A stretch of 36,615 nucleotides of DNA from NCBI GenBank assembly GCA_003241485.1, contig QFQD01000029.1:1-36615 (forward strand), in the 5' to 3' direction. The stretch's first letter is position 1, and each line of letters begins with the position of its first letter. This document shows positions 13,192 to 21,659 of the stretch, piece by piece. The notes beneath the pieces were generated by a model. The model ran no database searches, had not been told where the DNA came from, and worked only from the letters and a program-made list of their open reading frames with translations. Source of the DNA: Ancylobacter novellus (GTDB taxonomy: Bacteria > Pseudomonadota > Alphaproteobacteria > Rhizobiales > Xanthobacteraceae). The position numbers and the translations under genes are program-made.

Positions 13192-14079
13192 ATGGCTACT
13201 CCGATCCGTAAAGCGATCCTTCCCGTTGCCGGCCTCGGTACGCGTTTCCTCCCCGCCACCAAGGCGGTGCCGAAGGAGATGCTCACCGTTGTGGACCGAC
13301 CCGTCGTCCAGCACGTGGTCGATGAAGCGCGTGCCGCCGGCATCGAGCACTTCGTCTTCGTCACCGGGCGCAACAAGGGCGTCATCGAGGACCATTTCGA
13401 CCGCCAGTACGAGCTGGAAGCGACCCTGTCCGAGCGCGGCAAATATCAGCTGCTCGACGTGCTGCGCGACGAGACGCTCGGGCCGGGCAAGTCCAGCTTC
13501 ACCCGCCAGCAGCTGCCGCTCGGCCTCGGCCATGCGGTGTGGTGCGCGCGTGACATCATCGGCAACGAGCCCTTCGCGCTCCTGCTGCCGGACATGCTGC
13601 ACAAGCCGCGCAACGGCAAGGGCTGCCTCGCGCGCATGGTGGACGCCTATAACAAGACCGGCGGCAACCATCTCGCGGTCTATGAGGTGCCCAACGACCA
13701 GACCGACCAGTACGGCATTGTCGGCCTCGGCGACGAGGTGGCCGATGGCGTGCACAAGATCGCCAAGATGGTCGAGAAGCCCAAGCGCGACGTGGCCCCG
13801 TCCAACCTCGCTATTTCCGGCCGCTATATCCTGCAGCCGGAAATCTTCGACCTGCTCGCCACGCAGGAGCGTGGTGCCGGCGGCGAAATCCAGCTGACCG
13901 ACTCCATGCTCAAGCTGGCCAAGGCGCAGGAATTCTACAGCGTGACCTTCGATGGCGCGATCTATGACTGCGGCTCGAAGCTCGGCTTCCTCATGGCCAA
14001 CGTCGCCTATGCGCTGGACCGCCCGGACATCGCCGACACCTTCCTGCCGGAGCTGAAGGCGCTGCTGGCGAAGGGCTGA
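13192..14079 (+). CDS. galU: UTP-glucose-1-phosphate uridylyltransferase
   Basis: A 295-residue cytosolic enzyme that makes UDP-glucose from UTP and glucose-1-phosphate for exopolysaccharide, LPS and glycan synthesis. The nucleotidyltransferase signature is at the N terminus (PVAGLGTRFLPATKAVPKEM), followed by the substrate motif PLGLGHAVWCARD and FALLLPDMLHK. The catalytic-lysine region is KMVEKPKRDVAPSNLAISGRY. Length is standard. No good Shine-Dalgarno precedes the ATG, which is preceded by a run of C and T, so translation initiation may be weak or the leader short. It stands alone between the divergent transglycosylase gene and hupT. Confidence 0.97.
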   Translation: MATPIRKAILPVAGLGTRFLPATKAVPKEMLTVVDRPVVQHVVDEARAAGIEHFVFVTGRNKGVIEDHFDRQYELEATLSERGKYQLLDVLRDETLGPGKSSFTRQQLPLGLGHAVWCARDIIGNEPFALLLPDMLHKPRNGKGCLARMVDAYNKTGGNHLAVYEVPNDQTDQYGIVGLGDEVADGVHKIAKMVEKPKRDVAPSNLAISGRYILQPEIFDLLATQERGAGGEIQLTDSMLKLAKAQEFYSVTFDGAIYDCGSKLGFLMANVAYALDRPDIADTFLPELKALLAKG

Positions 14080-14098
14080 GACGTCTTGCCGAAGGTGC

Positions 14099-14124
14099 CC
14101 CGTCCCGCCATCTCGCGGGGCGGG
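14099..14124 (+). terminator. Weak hairpin after galU
   Basis: A 9-bp stem with one G-U pair, CCCGTCCCG / CGGGGCGGG, and an 8-nt loop starts 20 bp after the galU stop. The following bases (CGCTTCCC) contain no T-run, so it is at best a weak or Rho-assisted terminator. Confidence 0.35.
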
Positions 14125-14231
14125 CGCTTCCCACGACGGGGGTGCGTTGCCGTTCCTTCGCCGGCGCTCTACTGTTGATCCGTGCCGGGGATGATCGAGG
14201 AGCCCCCGGTGTACCGGGATGGACGCCGAGC

Positions 14232-15569
14232 ATGCGGGACGACGCGGAAACCGCGCTGCGCTACGGAAGGCCGCTGCCGGACGACGAGGCGGACGAAGCC
14301 TGGATCGCCGTCATCCGCAAGATGGACGAGACCTATGCCGAGTTGCTGACCCAGCAGGTGGCGGTCGAGCAGAAGAACGCGGAACTCGAAGAGGCGCAGA
14401 CCTTCATCGCTGGGCTGATGGCCTCGATGACGGACATCCTCATCGCCTGTGACATGTCCGGCCGGATCGAGCAGGTGAACCTCGCCGCCGAGCGCGCTCT
14501 GGGCCGTTCGCCCGGCGACCTTGCCCGCCTGCCCTTCGAGGAATTGCTGGCCGAGGAATCGCCGGCCCATTTCCACCATCTGCGCGATGCGGTCGAGCGC
14601 CGGGCCCGCATCAGCGACCGCGAGCTGGTCTTCCGCACGCCGGACGGGCCCTTCCCCGTCTCGGCAAACGGTGCGGTGCGCTTCGATTCGCGCGGGCGCT
14701 CGGTCGGCCTCGTTCTGGTCTGCCGGCCGATCGGCGAGCTGCGCAAGGCCTATAGCGACCTCGAAGCCGCGCACGAACGCCTGAAACAGGCACAGCAGCA
14801 GCTCGTTCATGCCGAGAAGATGGCGTCCCTCGGCCGGCTGGTGGCCGGCGTCGCCCATGAGCTGAACAATCCGATCTCCTTCGTCTACGGCAATGCGCAC
14901 ACGCTGCGGCGCTACAGCGCGCGGCTCACCGCCTATGTCGAGGCGGTCGAGAGCGGCGCCGATGCGCGAACGCTCGCGCGGCTGCGCGAGGAGCTGAAGA
15001 TCCAGCACACGCTGGCCAATATGGAAGGCACGCTCGACGGCATGCTGGAAGGCGCCGAACGGGTGCGCGACGTCGTCGCGGACCTGCGCCGCTTCTCTTC
15101 CGACCGGCGCGAGGTGCGCGAGGTGTTCGACCTCGCCATGCTCGCACGCTCGGCGCTCGACTGGGTGGCGAAGGCGCACGCGCCGGAGATCGAGACCCTG
15201 GTCGATGTGCCCGAAGGGCTGGAGGCGATCGGCCATCCCGGCCATGTGCACCAGGTGCTGATGAATCTCGTGCAGAACGCCGTCGACGCCATGGAGGAGC
15301 GGCCGGTGCGCCGGCTGGAAATCACCGGGCACGGCGGCGACGAACTGGTGCTGACGCTGCGCGACACCGGACCCGGCATCGACCCGGACATCGCCACACG
15401 CATCTTCGATCCGTTCTTCACCACAAAGCCGGTCGGCAAGGGCACCGGGCTTGGCCTGTCCATCTGCTACCGCATCGTGCAGGAGCACGGCGGCACGCTG
15501 GAGGCGGGCAACCATCCCGACGGCGGGGCGGTCATGACGCTTCGCCTGCCAGCCGCGGGGAAGGAATGA
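14232..15569 (+). CDS. hupT: H2-signalling sensor histidine kinase HupT
   Basis: A 445-residue soluble kinase without membrane segments. An N-terminal helical region is followed by a PAS domain (about 60-175, ASMTDILIACDMSGRIEQVN). The HisKA domain has phospho-acceptor His209 in GRLVAGVAHELNNPISF, and the HATPase domain shows NLVQNAVDAME, DTGPGID and GKGTGLGLSICYRIV. In known systems HupT phosphorylates HupR and is held in check by HupUV in response to H2. I chose the ATG at 14232 (MRDDAETALRYGR) because the upstream GTG extension from 14142 looks non-conserved and basic. The stop overlaps the hupU ATG, so hupT, hupU and hupV are translationally coupled. Confidence 0.92.
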   Translation: MRDDAETALRYGRPLPDDEADEAWIAVIRKMDETYAELLTQQVAVEQKNAELEEAQTFIAGLMASMTDILIACDMSGRIEQVNLAAERALGRSPGDLARLPFEELLAEESPAHFHHLRDAVERRARISDRELVFRTPDGPFPVSANGAVRFDSRGRSVGLVLVCRPIGELRKAYSDLEAAHERLKQAQQQLVHAEKMASLGRLVAGVAHELNNPISFVYGNAHTLRRYSARLTAYVEAVESGADARTLARLREELKIQHTLANMEGTLDGMLEGAERVRDVVADLRRFSSDRREVREVFDLAMLARSALDWVAKAHAPEIETLVDVPEGLEAIGHPGHVHQVLMNLVQNAVDAMEERPVRRLEITGHGGDELVLTLRDTGPGIDPDIATRIFDPFFTTKPVGKGTGLGLSICYRIVQEHGGTLEAGNHPDGGAVMTLRLPAAGKE

Positions 15570-16576
15570 ACATGCCGGGCTTCAACGTCTTGTGGATCCA
15601 GTCCGGCGGCTGCGGCGGCTGCACCATGTCGCTGCTCTGCGCCGAGGCCCCCGACCTCGCGGCCACGCTCGCCAGCGCCGACATCCGCTTTCTCTGGCAT
15701 CCCACGCTCTCGGAAGAGACCGGCGCCGAGGCGCTTGCAGTGTTCGAGCGCGTGCTGTCGGGCGAACTACGGCTCGATGCGCTCTGCGTCGAGGGCGCGA
15801 TGCTGCGCGGGCCCAACAATACCGGGCGCTTCCATATTCTCGCCGGCACCGGCGTGCCGACCATCGAATGGGTGCGCCGGCTGGCGGGGCTGGCGCGCAA
15901 CGTGGTCGCCGTCGGCACCTGCGCCGCCTATGGCGGGGTGACGGCGGCGGGCATCAACCCGACCGACGCGTGCGGCCTGCAATATGACGGGCGGCGGCCC
16001 GGCGGCGCGCTGGGCGCCGGGTTCCGCTCGCTCTCCGGCCTGCCGGTCATCAACATCGCGGGATGCCCGACCCACCCGAACTGGATCACCGAGACGCTGA
16101 TGCTGCTGGCGGCGGGACTGCTCGGCCCCGAGGACCTCGACGTCTATGGCCGCCCCCGCTCCTATGCCGACCAGCTGGTGCACCATGGCTGCCCGCGCAA
16201 TGAATATTACGAGTACAAGGCGAGCGCGGAGAAGCTCTCCGACCTCGGCTGCATGATGGAGCATCTGGGCTGCGTCGGCACGCAGGCGCATGCCGACTGC
16301 AACACAAGGCTGTGGAACGGCGAAGGCTCCTGCACGCGCGGCGGCTATGCCTGCATCAACTGCACCGCGCCGGAATTCGAGGAGCCCGGCCACGCCTTCC
16401 TGGAAACGCCCAAGCTCGCCGGCATTCCCATCGGCCTGCCAACCGACATGCCCAAAGCATGGTTCGTCGCCCTGTCTTCCCTCGCCAAGGCCGCGACGCC
16501 GGACCGGCTGCGGCGCAATGCCACCAGCGACCATGTGGTGACGCCGCCCGCCGTGCGCGATACCGGACGGCGATGA
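15566..16576 (+). CDS. hupU: Regulatory (H2-sensing) hydrogenase small subunit HupU
   Basis: 336 residues carrying the Fe-S relay of the sensor hydrogenase. Cluster ligands include QSGGCGGCTMSLL, GTCAAYGG, IAGCPTHPNW, HHGCPRNEYYEYK and GCMMEHLGCVG, then GEGSCTRGGYACINC. There is no Tat signal peptide: the protein starts directly at MNMPGFNVLW, as expected for the cytoplasmic regulatory enzymes (HupU/HoxB). This and the adjacent hupT and hupV separate it from the energy-conserving HupS at 20535. Start and stop overlap both neighbours by ATGA. A second ATG at 15572 could be used instead. Confidence 0.95.
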   Translation: MNMPGFNVLWIQSGGCGGCTMSLLCAEAPDLAATLASADIRFLWHPTLSEETGAEALAVFERVLSGELRLDALCVEGAMLRGPNNTGRFHILAGTGVPTIEWVRRLAGLARNVVAVGTCAAYGGVTAAGINPTDACGLQYDGRRPGGALGAGFRSLSGLPVINIAGCPTHPNWITETLMLLAAGLLGPEDLDVYGRPRSYADQLVHHGCPRNEYYEYKASAEKLSDLGCMMEHLGCVGTQAHADCNTRLWNGEGSCTRGGYACINCTAPEFEEPGHAFLETPKLAGIPIGLPTDMPKAWFVALSSLAKAATPDRLRRNATSDHVVTPPAVRDTGRR

Positions 16577-18039
16577 GCGTGACGGACACGGAAGAAGGCA
16601 CCAGACGGCTGGTTGTCGGCCCGTTCAACCGGGTCGAGGGCGATCTGGAGGTGCGGCTGGAGATCACCGGCGGCGAGGTTCAGGCCGCCTATGTCGCCTC
16701 GCCCTTGTTCCGGGGCTTCGAGCGCATTCTGGAAGGGCGCGACCCGCGCGACGCGCTGGTGATAGCCCCGCGCATCTGCGGCATCTGCTCGGTGTCGCAG
16801 TCCCATGCCGCCGCGCTGGCGCTGGCCGGGGTGCAGGGCATCGCGCCGACCGCGAACGGCGCTGTCGCCACCAGTCTTCTCGTCGCCACCGAGAACGTCG
16901 CCGACCATCTCACGCATTTCCACGTCTTCTTCATGCCGGACTTTGCCCGCGCCATTTACGCCGACCGCCCGTGGTTCGCCCGCGCCGAGGCCCGCTTCAA
17001 GGCGGCGCAGGGCACCTCGGTGAGGGCGGCGCTGGCGACGCGGACGACGCTGCTGCATGTGCTCGGCCTGCTCGCCGGGCGCTGGCCGCACACCCTCGCC
17101 ATCCAGCCCGGCGGGGTGACGCGCGGGGCGGATGCGCGCGACAAGATGCGGCTGCTCGCCACGCTTGGCGCGACCCGGCAGGCGCTGGAGGAACGGCTGT
17201 TCGGCACGTCGCTCGAACGCATCGCCGAACTGGCGGCACCGGAGGAACTGGCCGCGCTGCGCGGCAATGCCAGCGATCTGGCGCTGTTCCTCGCCATCTC
17301 AGAGGATCTCGACCTCGCCGGCCTCGGCCGGGCCTATGACCGCTATCTCAGCTATGGCGCCTACCCCGGTGCGGACGGCCCGCTTTATGCGCGCGGCATT
17401 GTCACCCCGGAGGGGCCGGGCGAGCTGGACACCGGCGCCATCGCCGAGGACCACACCAATGCACGGATGGAGGGGCGCTGGCGGGCGCACCATCCGTTCG
17501 AGGGCTTCACCTTTCCCGATGCCACCGACAACACCGGGTACAGCTGGTGCAAGGCCCCCCGCCTCACCGGCCTGCCCTTCGAGACGGGCGCGGTGGCGCG
17601 GCAGATGGTGGACGGCCAGCCGCTGATCCGGACACTGGTCGCCACGGGCGGCGGCAGCGTGTTCGTGCGCGTGCTGGCGCGGCTGATCGAGACTGCCCGC
17701 ACCCTTCTCGCCATGGAAGACTGGGTGCGGCGGCTGGAGCCGGGCGCGCCCTGGTGCGCGCAAGGAAACGTGCCGCGCGAGGGCCGCGCCGCCGGCCTGA
17801 CCGAGGCGGCACGCGGGGCGCTGGGGCACTGGCTGCGGGTGGAAAACGGCCGCATCGCCGGCTACCAGATCATCGCGCCGACCACTTGGAATTTCTCGCC
17901 ACGCGACGCCGCCGGCGTGCCGGGGCCGCTGGAGGCCGCACTGGTGGGCGCCCCGGTGCGGCAGGGCGAGACGACGCCGGTGGCGGTACAGCACATCGTG
18001 CGCTCCTTCGATCCGTGCATGGTGTGCACGGTGCATTGA
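16573..18039 (+). CDS. hupV: Regulatory hydrogenase large subunit HupV
   Basis: 488 residues with the NiFe(CN)2CO site. Ni ligands are Cys69 and Cys72 in RICGICSVSQSHA and Cys482 and Cys485 in DPCMVCTVH. The protein ends exactly at that last His488, so there is no C-terminal peptide to remove. This is the hallmark of regulatory hydrogenases, which mature without an endopeptidase such as HupD. I chose the ATG at 16573, overlapping the hupU stop, instead of the longer open frame upstream that lies inside hupU. It pairs with HupU to sense H2 and modulate HupT. Confidence 0.95.
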   Translation: MSVTDTEEGTRRLVVGPFNRVEGDLEVRLEITGGEVQAAYVASPLFRGFERILEGRDPRDALVIAPRICGICSVSQSHAAALALAGVQGIAPTANGAVATSLLVATENVADHLTHFHVFFMPDFARAIYADRPWFARAEARFKAAQGTSVRAALATRTTLLHVLGLLAGRWPHTLAIQPGGVTRGADARDKMRLLATLGATRQALEERLFGTSLERIAELAAPEELAALRGNASDLALFLAISEDLDLAGLGRAYDRYLSYGAYPGADGPLYARGIVTPEGPGELDTGAIAEDHTNARMEGRWRAHHPFEGFTFPDATDNTGYSWCKAPRLTGLPFETGAVARQMVDGQPLIRTLVATGGGSVFVRVLARLIETARTLLAMEDWVRRLEPGAPWCAQGNVPREGRAAGLTEAARGALGHWLRVENGRIAGYQIIAPTTWNFSPRDAAGVPGPLEAALVGAPVRQGETTPVAVQHIVRSFDPCMVCTVH

Positions 18040-18047
18040 GCGCGGCG

Positions 18048-20360
18048 ATGCAAGAAAACGGGGCCAACGCCGAGCGGATCATGGTGCGCGGGCTGGTGCA
18101 GGGCGTCGGCTTCCGCCCCTTCGTGTGGCGGCTCGCCCGGCGCCTCGGCATCACAGGCGACGTGTCCAATGTCGGCGATTGCGTATCCATCCGCGCCGCC
18201 GCGCCGCCGGAGGCGCTGGACGCCTTTGCCGCCGCGCTGGCGCAGGAGGCACCGCCGCTCGCCCGCGTCGAGACAGTGGAACGCGCACCGCTGCCCGCGT
18301 TCGACGCCGAGGGCTTTGCGATTGCGGCGAGCGCGCCCGGCACGGTGTCGGCCGGCGTGGTGCCGGACATTGCCACTTGCCCGGCCTGCCGCGCCGAGAT
18401 CAGCGATCCGGCCGCCCGGCGCCACCGCTACGCCTTCACCAACTGCACCGATTGCGGGCCGCGCTTCTCCATCGTCGAGGGCCTGCCCTATGACCGCGCC
18501 ACCACCACGATGCGCGGCTTCGCTCTCTGTCCGGACTGCCTGAGCGAATATGAAGACCCGGCCGACCGGCGCTTCCACGCCCAGCCCATCGCCTGCCCCG
18601 CCTGCGGGCCGCGCCTGGCGCTGGAGATTGGAAGGCCCCAGGCCGGCGATCCCCTGCCCGGCGATCCGCAGGCCGAGGCGGCTGGGCGACTGAAGGCGGG
18701 AGCGATCCTCGCCATCAAGGGGATCGGCGGTTTCCACATCGCCTGCGACGCGACGAACGAGGCCGCGGTCGCCGAGCTGCGGCGGCGCAAGCACCGCCCG
18801 ACCAAGCCGCTGGCGCTGATGGTACGCGACCGCGCCATGCTGGACACGCTGTGCGCCGTCGCGCCGGCGGAGTGGGAAGCGATGGGCGCGCCCTCCGCGC
18901 CCATCCTTCTGCTGGCCCGGCGCGCGGATACGCCTCTGGCCCCCTCGCTGGCACCGGGACAAGCCCGGCTCGGGGTGATGCTTCCCTATACGCCGCTGCA
19001 TCACCTGCTGATGGAAGCGCTCGACCGGCCGCTGGTGATGACCAGCGCCAATCGCTCGGGCGAGCCGCAGATCTATCGCGACGCGGAGGCCCGCCATGGG
19101 CTCGCCGGCATCGTCGACGGCGTGCTCGGCCATGACAGGCCCATCGCCCGGCGGCTCGACGACAGCGTGGCGCGGGTGGCGGCGGGGGCTGTGCGGGTGA
19201 TGCGGCGCGGACGCGGCCTCGCGCCGGCGCCGCGCGCGCTGCCACCCGGCTTCGCCCCGGCACCTTCGGTGCTCGCGCTCGGCGGCGAGCTGAAAAGCGC
19301 CGTCTGCCTCACCACCGCCGGCCGGGCGCTGCTCTCACACCACCTCGGCGATCTCGACGAACTGGCGACGCAGGACGCGTTCGAGACGGCGATTGCCGAC
19401 TACACCGCCCTGTTCGACCACCGCGCCGAGGCGATCGCGGTCGACCTCCACCCCGAATACCGCGCCAGCCGGCTCGGTGCGGCGCTGGCGGCGGCACGCG
19501 GGCTGCCGCTCGTCGGCGTGCAGCATCACCACGCCCATATCGCCGCCGCCATGGCAGAGAATGGCTGGGCGGTCGATGCCGGGGCGGTGGTCGGCCTCGC
19601 ACTGGACGGCCTCGGCCTCGGCGAAGACGGCACCGCCTGGGGCGCGGAAATCCTGCTGTGCGACTACGCCCGAAGCCGTCGCATGGCGCGGTTGAAGCCC
19701 GTTGCGCTCGCCGGTGGGGACCTCGCCAGCCGCGAACCCTGGCGCGTGCTGCTCGCCCATCTCGACGCGGCGCTACCTGTGGAGCTGCGCCCGCCGGGCC
19801 TGTTCGACGGACTGCCGGCCGCGACCGTGCGGGCGATGATCGCGCGCGGCATCAACGCGCCCCAGGCGAGTTCCGCCGGCCGGCTGTTCGATGCCATGGC
19901 CGCGCTGCTCGGCCTCGCCCCGCCCCGGCTCAGCTTCGAGGGTGAGGCGGCGCTGGCGCTGGAAGCCCTTGCGGCAGCCGCGCCGGCGGCGGAAGGCGGC
20001 TACCCCTTCGATATCACCGGCCAGGATTGCCTCACCACCCTCGACCCGGCGCCGATGTGGCGCGCGGCCATCGCCGACCTTCGTCGGGGCGAAACCCCGG
20101 CCGTGATCGCCGCTCGCTTTCACGCCGGCCTCGCCCGCGCCTTAGCCGATGTCGCGTTGGCCACCGCGACGGAACATGATGCCCGCGCGCTCGCCCTCTC
20201 CGGCGGGGTGATGCAGAACGCAGTGCTGCTCGAACATCTCGTCGCCCGCCTCGCGCCGTCAGGACTGCCGCTGCTGGTTCCCGCCGAGGTGCCGGCCAAT
20301 GATGGCGGGCTGGCGCTGGGCCAGGCGGCGGTGGCCGCCGTGCGGCTGATGGGGCGGTAA
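18048..20360 (+). CDS. hypF: Carbamoyltransferase HypF
   Basis: 770 residues. It converts carbamoyl phosphate and ATP to carbamoyl-adenylate and transfers the carbamoyl group to the C-terminal Cys of HypE, the source of the active-site cyanides. Domains in order are acylphosphatase (GLVQGVGFRPFVWRLARR), two zinc-finger pairs (CPACRAEI with CTDCGPRFS, and CPDCLSEY with CPACGPRL), a YrdC-like adenylation domain (KGIGGFHIACDATNEAAV), and a Kae1-like domain with GVQHHHAHIAAAMAE and ALSGGVMQNAVL. It starts eight bases after the hupV stop. A TTG overlapping that stop at 18036 is an alternative start. It is the last gene of the hupTUV-hypF unit, with a promoter region after it. Confidence 0.96.
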   Translation: MQENGANAERIMVRGLVQGVGFRPFVWRLARRLGITGDVSNVGDCVSIRAAAPPEALDAFAAALAQEAPPLARVETVERAPLPAFDAEGFAIAASAPGTVSAGVVPDIATCPACRAEISDPAARRHRYAFTNCTDCGPRFSIVEGLPYDRATTTMRGFALCPDCLSEYEDPADRRFHAQPIACPACGPRLALEIGRPQAGDPLPGDPQAEAAGRLKAGAILAIKGIGGFHIACDATNEAAVAELRRRKHRPTKPLALMVRDRAMLDTLCAVAPAEWEAMGAPSAPILLLARRADTPLAPSLAPGQARLGVMLPYTPLHHLLMEALDRPLVMTSANRSGEPQIYRDAEARHGLAGIVDGVLGHDRPIARRLDDSVARVAAGAVRVMRRGRGLAPAPRALPPGFAPAPSVLALGGELKSAVCLTTAGRALLSHHLGDLDELATQDAFETAIADYTALFDHRAEAIAVDLHPEYRASRLGAALAAARGLPLVGVQHHHAHIAAAMAENGWAVDAGAVVGLALDGLGLGEDGTAWGAEILLCDYARSRRMARLKPVALAGGDLASREPWRVLLAHLDAALPVELRPPGLFDGLPAATVRAMIARGINAPQASSAGRLFDAMAALLGLAPPRLSFEGEAALALEALAAAAPAAEGGYPFDITGQDCLTTLDPAPMWRAAIADLRRGETPAVIAARFHAGLARALADVALATATEHDARALALSGGVMQNAVLLEHLVARLAPSGLPLLVPAEVPANDGGLALGQAAVAAVRLMGR

Positions 20361-20365
20361 GCCGC

Positions 20366-20402
20366 TTTCCGTTCGCTGCGGAAACCGGTCTTCCAGCTTC
20401 CG
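20366..20402 (+). promoter_or_regulatory. Candidate activator-binding region upstream of hupS
   Basis: A dyad TTTCCG-N7-CGGAAA (20366-20384) and TTCCAGCTTCCG (20391-20402) lie about 55-90 bp upstream of the sigma-54 -24 box. Closely similar elements occur upstream of hupD at 24321-24345. The position suits an enhancer for HupR, but the sequence is not the TTG-N5-CAA reported for Rhodobacter HupR, so the assignment is inference. Confidence 0.35.
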
Positions 20403-20456
20403 CGGCGCTGGCTCGGCAAAAACCATAAACCCTTGGATTTAGAAGCGTTCCAGCTC

Positions 20457-20472
20457 TGGCACGGCCGTTGCT
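20457..20472 (+). promoter_or_regulatory. Sigma-54 promoter of hupSLC
   Basis: TGGCAC-GGCCG-TTGCT matches the -24/-12 consensus TGGCAC-N5-TTGCW completely. Transcription should start near 20482, giving a leader of about 53 nt to the hupS ATG. An A/T-rich stretch at 20419-20442 between this box and the upstream dyads could be bent by IHF. HupR, encoded at 29793, is the expected activator. Confidence 0.85.
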
Positions 20473-20534
20473 GATGCCTATGCGACGGTGCGCCTCGACG
20501 CGCGCCGAAACAAGCTATCGGGAGGACCCGCCGC

Positions 20535-21659
20535 ATGGCCGGACTTGAGACGTTCTATGAGGTGATGCGACGCCAGGGCATCACCCGCCGCTCGTTCCTG
20601 AAATATTGTTCGCTCACCGCGGCCGCGCTGGGGCTGGGGCCGGAGTTCGCGCCCGAGATCGCCCATGCGATGGAGACCAAGCCGCGCACCCCTGTGCTGT
20701 GGCTGCACGGGTTGGAATGCACCTGCTGCTCCGAGAGCTTCATCCGCTCGGCGCATCCGCTGGTGAAGGACGTGGTCCTGTCGATGATCTCGCTGGATTA
20801 CGACGACACGCTGATGGCGTCCGCCGGCCATCAGGCGGAGGCGATCCTCGACGAGGTGATGGAGAAGTACAAGGGCAACTACATCCTCGCCGTGGAGGGC
20901 AATCCGCCGCTGAACGAGGACGGCATGTACTGCATCATCGGCGGCAAGCCGTTCGTCGACCAGCTCAAGAAGGTTGCCAAGGACGCCAGGGCGGTGATCT
21001 CCTGGGGCTCCTGCGCCTCGCATGGCTGCGTGCAGGCGGCGCGCCCGAACCCGACCCGCGCCACCCCGGTGCACGAGGTCATCCTCGACAAGCCGATCAT
21101 CAAGGTGCCGGGCTGCCCGCCCATCGCCGAGGTCATGACCGGCGTCATCACCTACATGCTGACCTTCGACCGCCTGCCCGAGCTCGACCGGCAGGGACGC
21201 CCGAAGATGTTCTATTCCCAGCGCATTCACGACAAATGCTACCGCCGGCCGCATTTCGACGCCGGCCAGTATGTCGAGGCCTTCGACGACGAGGGCGCGC
21301 GCAAGGGCTACTGCCTCTACAAGGTCGGCTGCAAAGGCCCGACCACCTACAATGCCTGCTCGACCACCCGCTGGAATGACGGCGTCTCCTTCCCCATCCA
21401 GTCCGGCCACGGCTGCATCGGCTGCTCGGAAGATGGGTTCTGGGACAAGGGCTCCTGGTATGCGCGTCTGACCGACCTCAAGGGTGTCGGCTTCGGCATC
21501 GAGGCCAATGCTGACCGTGTCGGCATGGCCGCAGCCGGCGTCGTCGGCGGCGGCATCGCGCTGCACGCCGCGGTCAGCGCGCTCAAGCGCGCCCGCCACA
21601 AGGACGCCGACCACCCGAACACCCCCGCCGACCACGGAAACAAGGGAGAGGCGGCATGA
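20535..21659 (+). CDS. hupS: Uptake [NiFe]-hydrogenase small subunit, O2-tolerant type
   Basis: 374 residues. The Tat signal TRRSFLK (18-23) leads to an AHA cleavage site at 43-45, so the mature protein starts at Met46. Numbered from there, Cys17, 19, 20, 115, 120 and 149 are all present (ECTCCSESFIRSAHP, WGSCASHGCVQAA, VPGCPP). This is the six-cysteine set that binds the proximal [4Fe-3S] cluster of O2-tolerant membrane-bound hydrogenases. Medial and distal cluster ligands follow (HDKCYRRPHFD, KGYCLYKVGCKGP, GHGCIGCSEDGFWD). A C-terminal membrane helix (about 328-350) anchors it to HupC. GGAGGA eight bases before the ATG fixes the start. It is driven by the sigma-54 promoter at 20457 and overlaps hupL by ATGA. 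Confidence 0.97.
   Translation: MAGLETFYEVMRRQGITRRSFLKYCSLTAAALGLGPEFAPEIAHAMETKPRTPVLWLHGLECTCCSESFIRSAHPLVKDVVLSMISLDYDDTLMASAGHQAEAILDEVMEKYKGNYILAVEGNPPLNEDGMYCIIGGKPFVDQLKKVAKDARAVISWGSCASHGCVQAARPNPTRATPVHEVILDKPIIKVPGCPPIAEVMTGVITYMLTFDRLPELDRQGRPKMFYSQRIHDKCYRRPHFDAGQYVEAFDDEGARKGYCLYKVGCKGPTTYNACSTTRWNDGVSFPIQSGHGCIGCSEDGFWDKGSWYARLTDLKGVGFGIEANADRVGMAAAGVVGGGIALHAAVSALKRARHKDADHPNTPADHGNKGEAA

Noticed and set aside
14142..14231. Upstream GTG start for hupT
   Set aside because: It would add 30 residues with no similarity to HupT N termini; MRDDAETALRYGR at 14232 is the natural start.
17547..18047. In-frame N-terminal extension of hypF
   Set aside because: It overlaps hupV, is low-complexity Arg/Gly/Pro, and the acylphosphatase domain starts right after the ATG at 18048.
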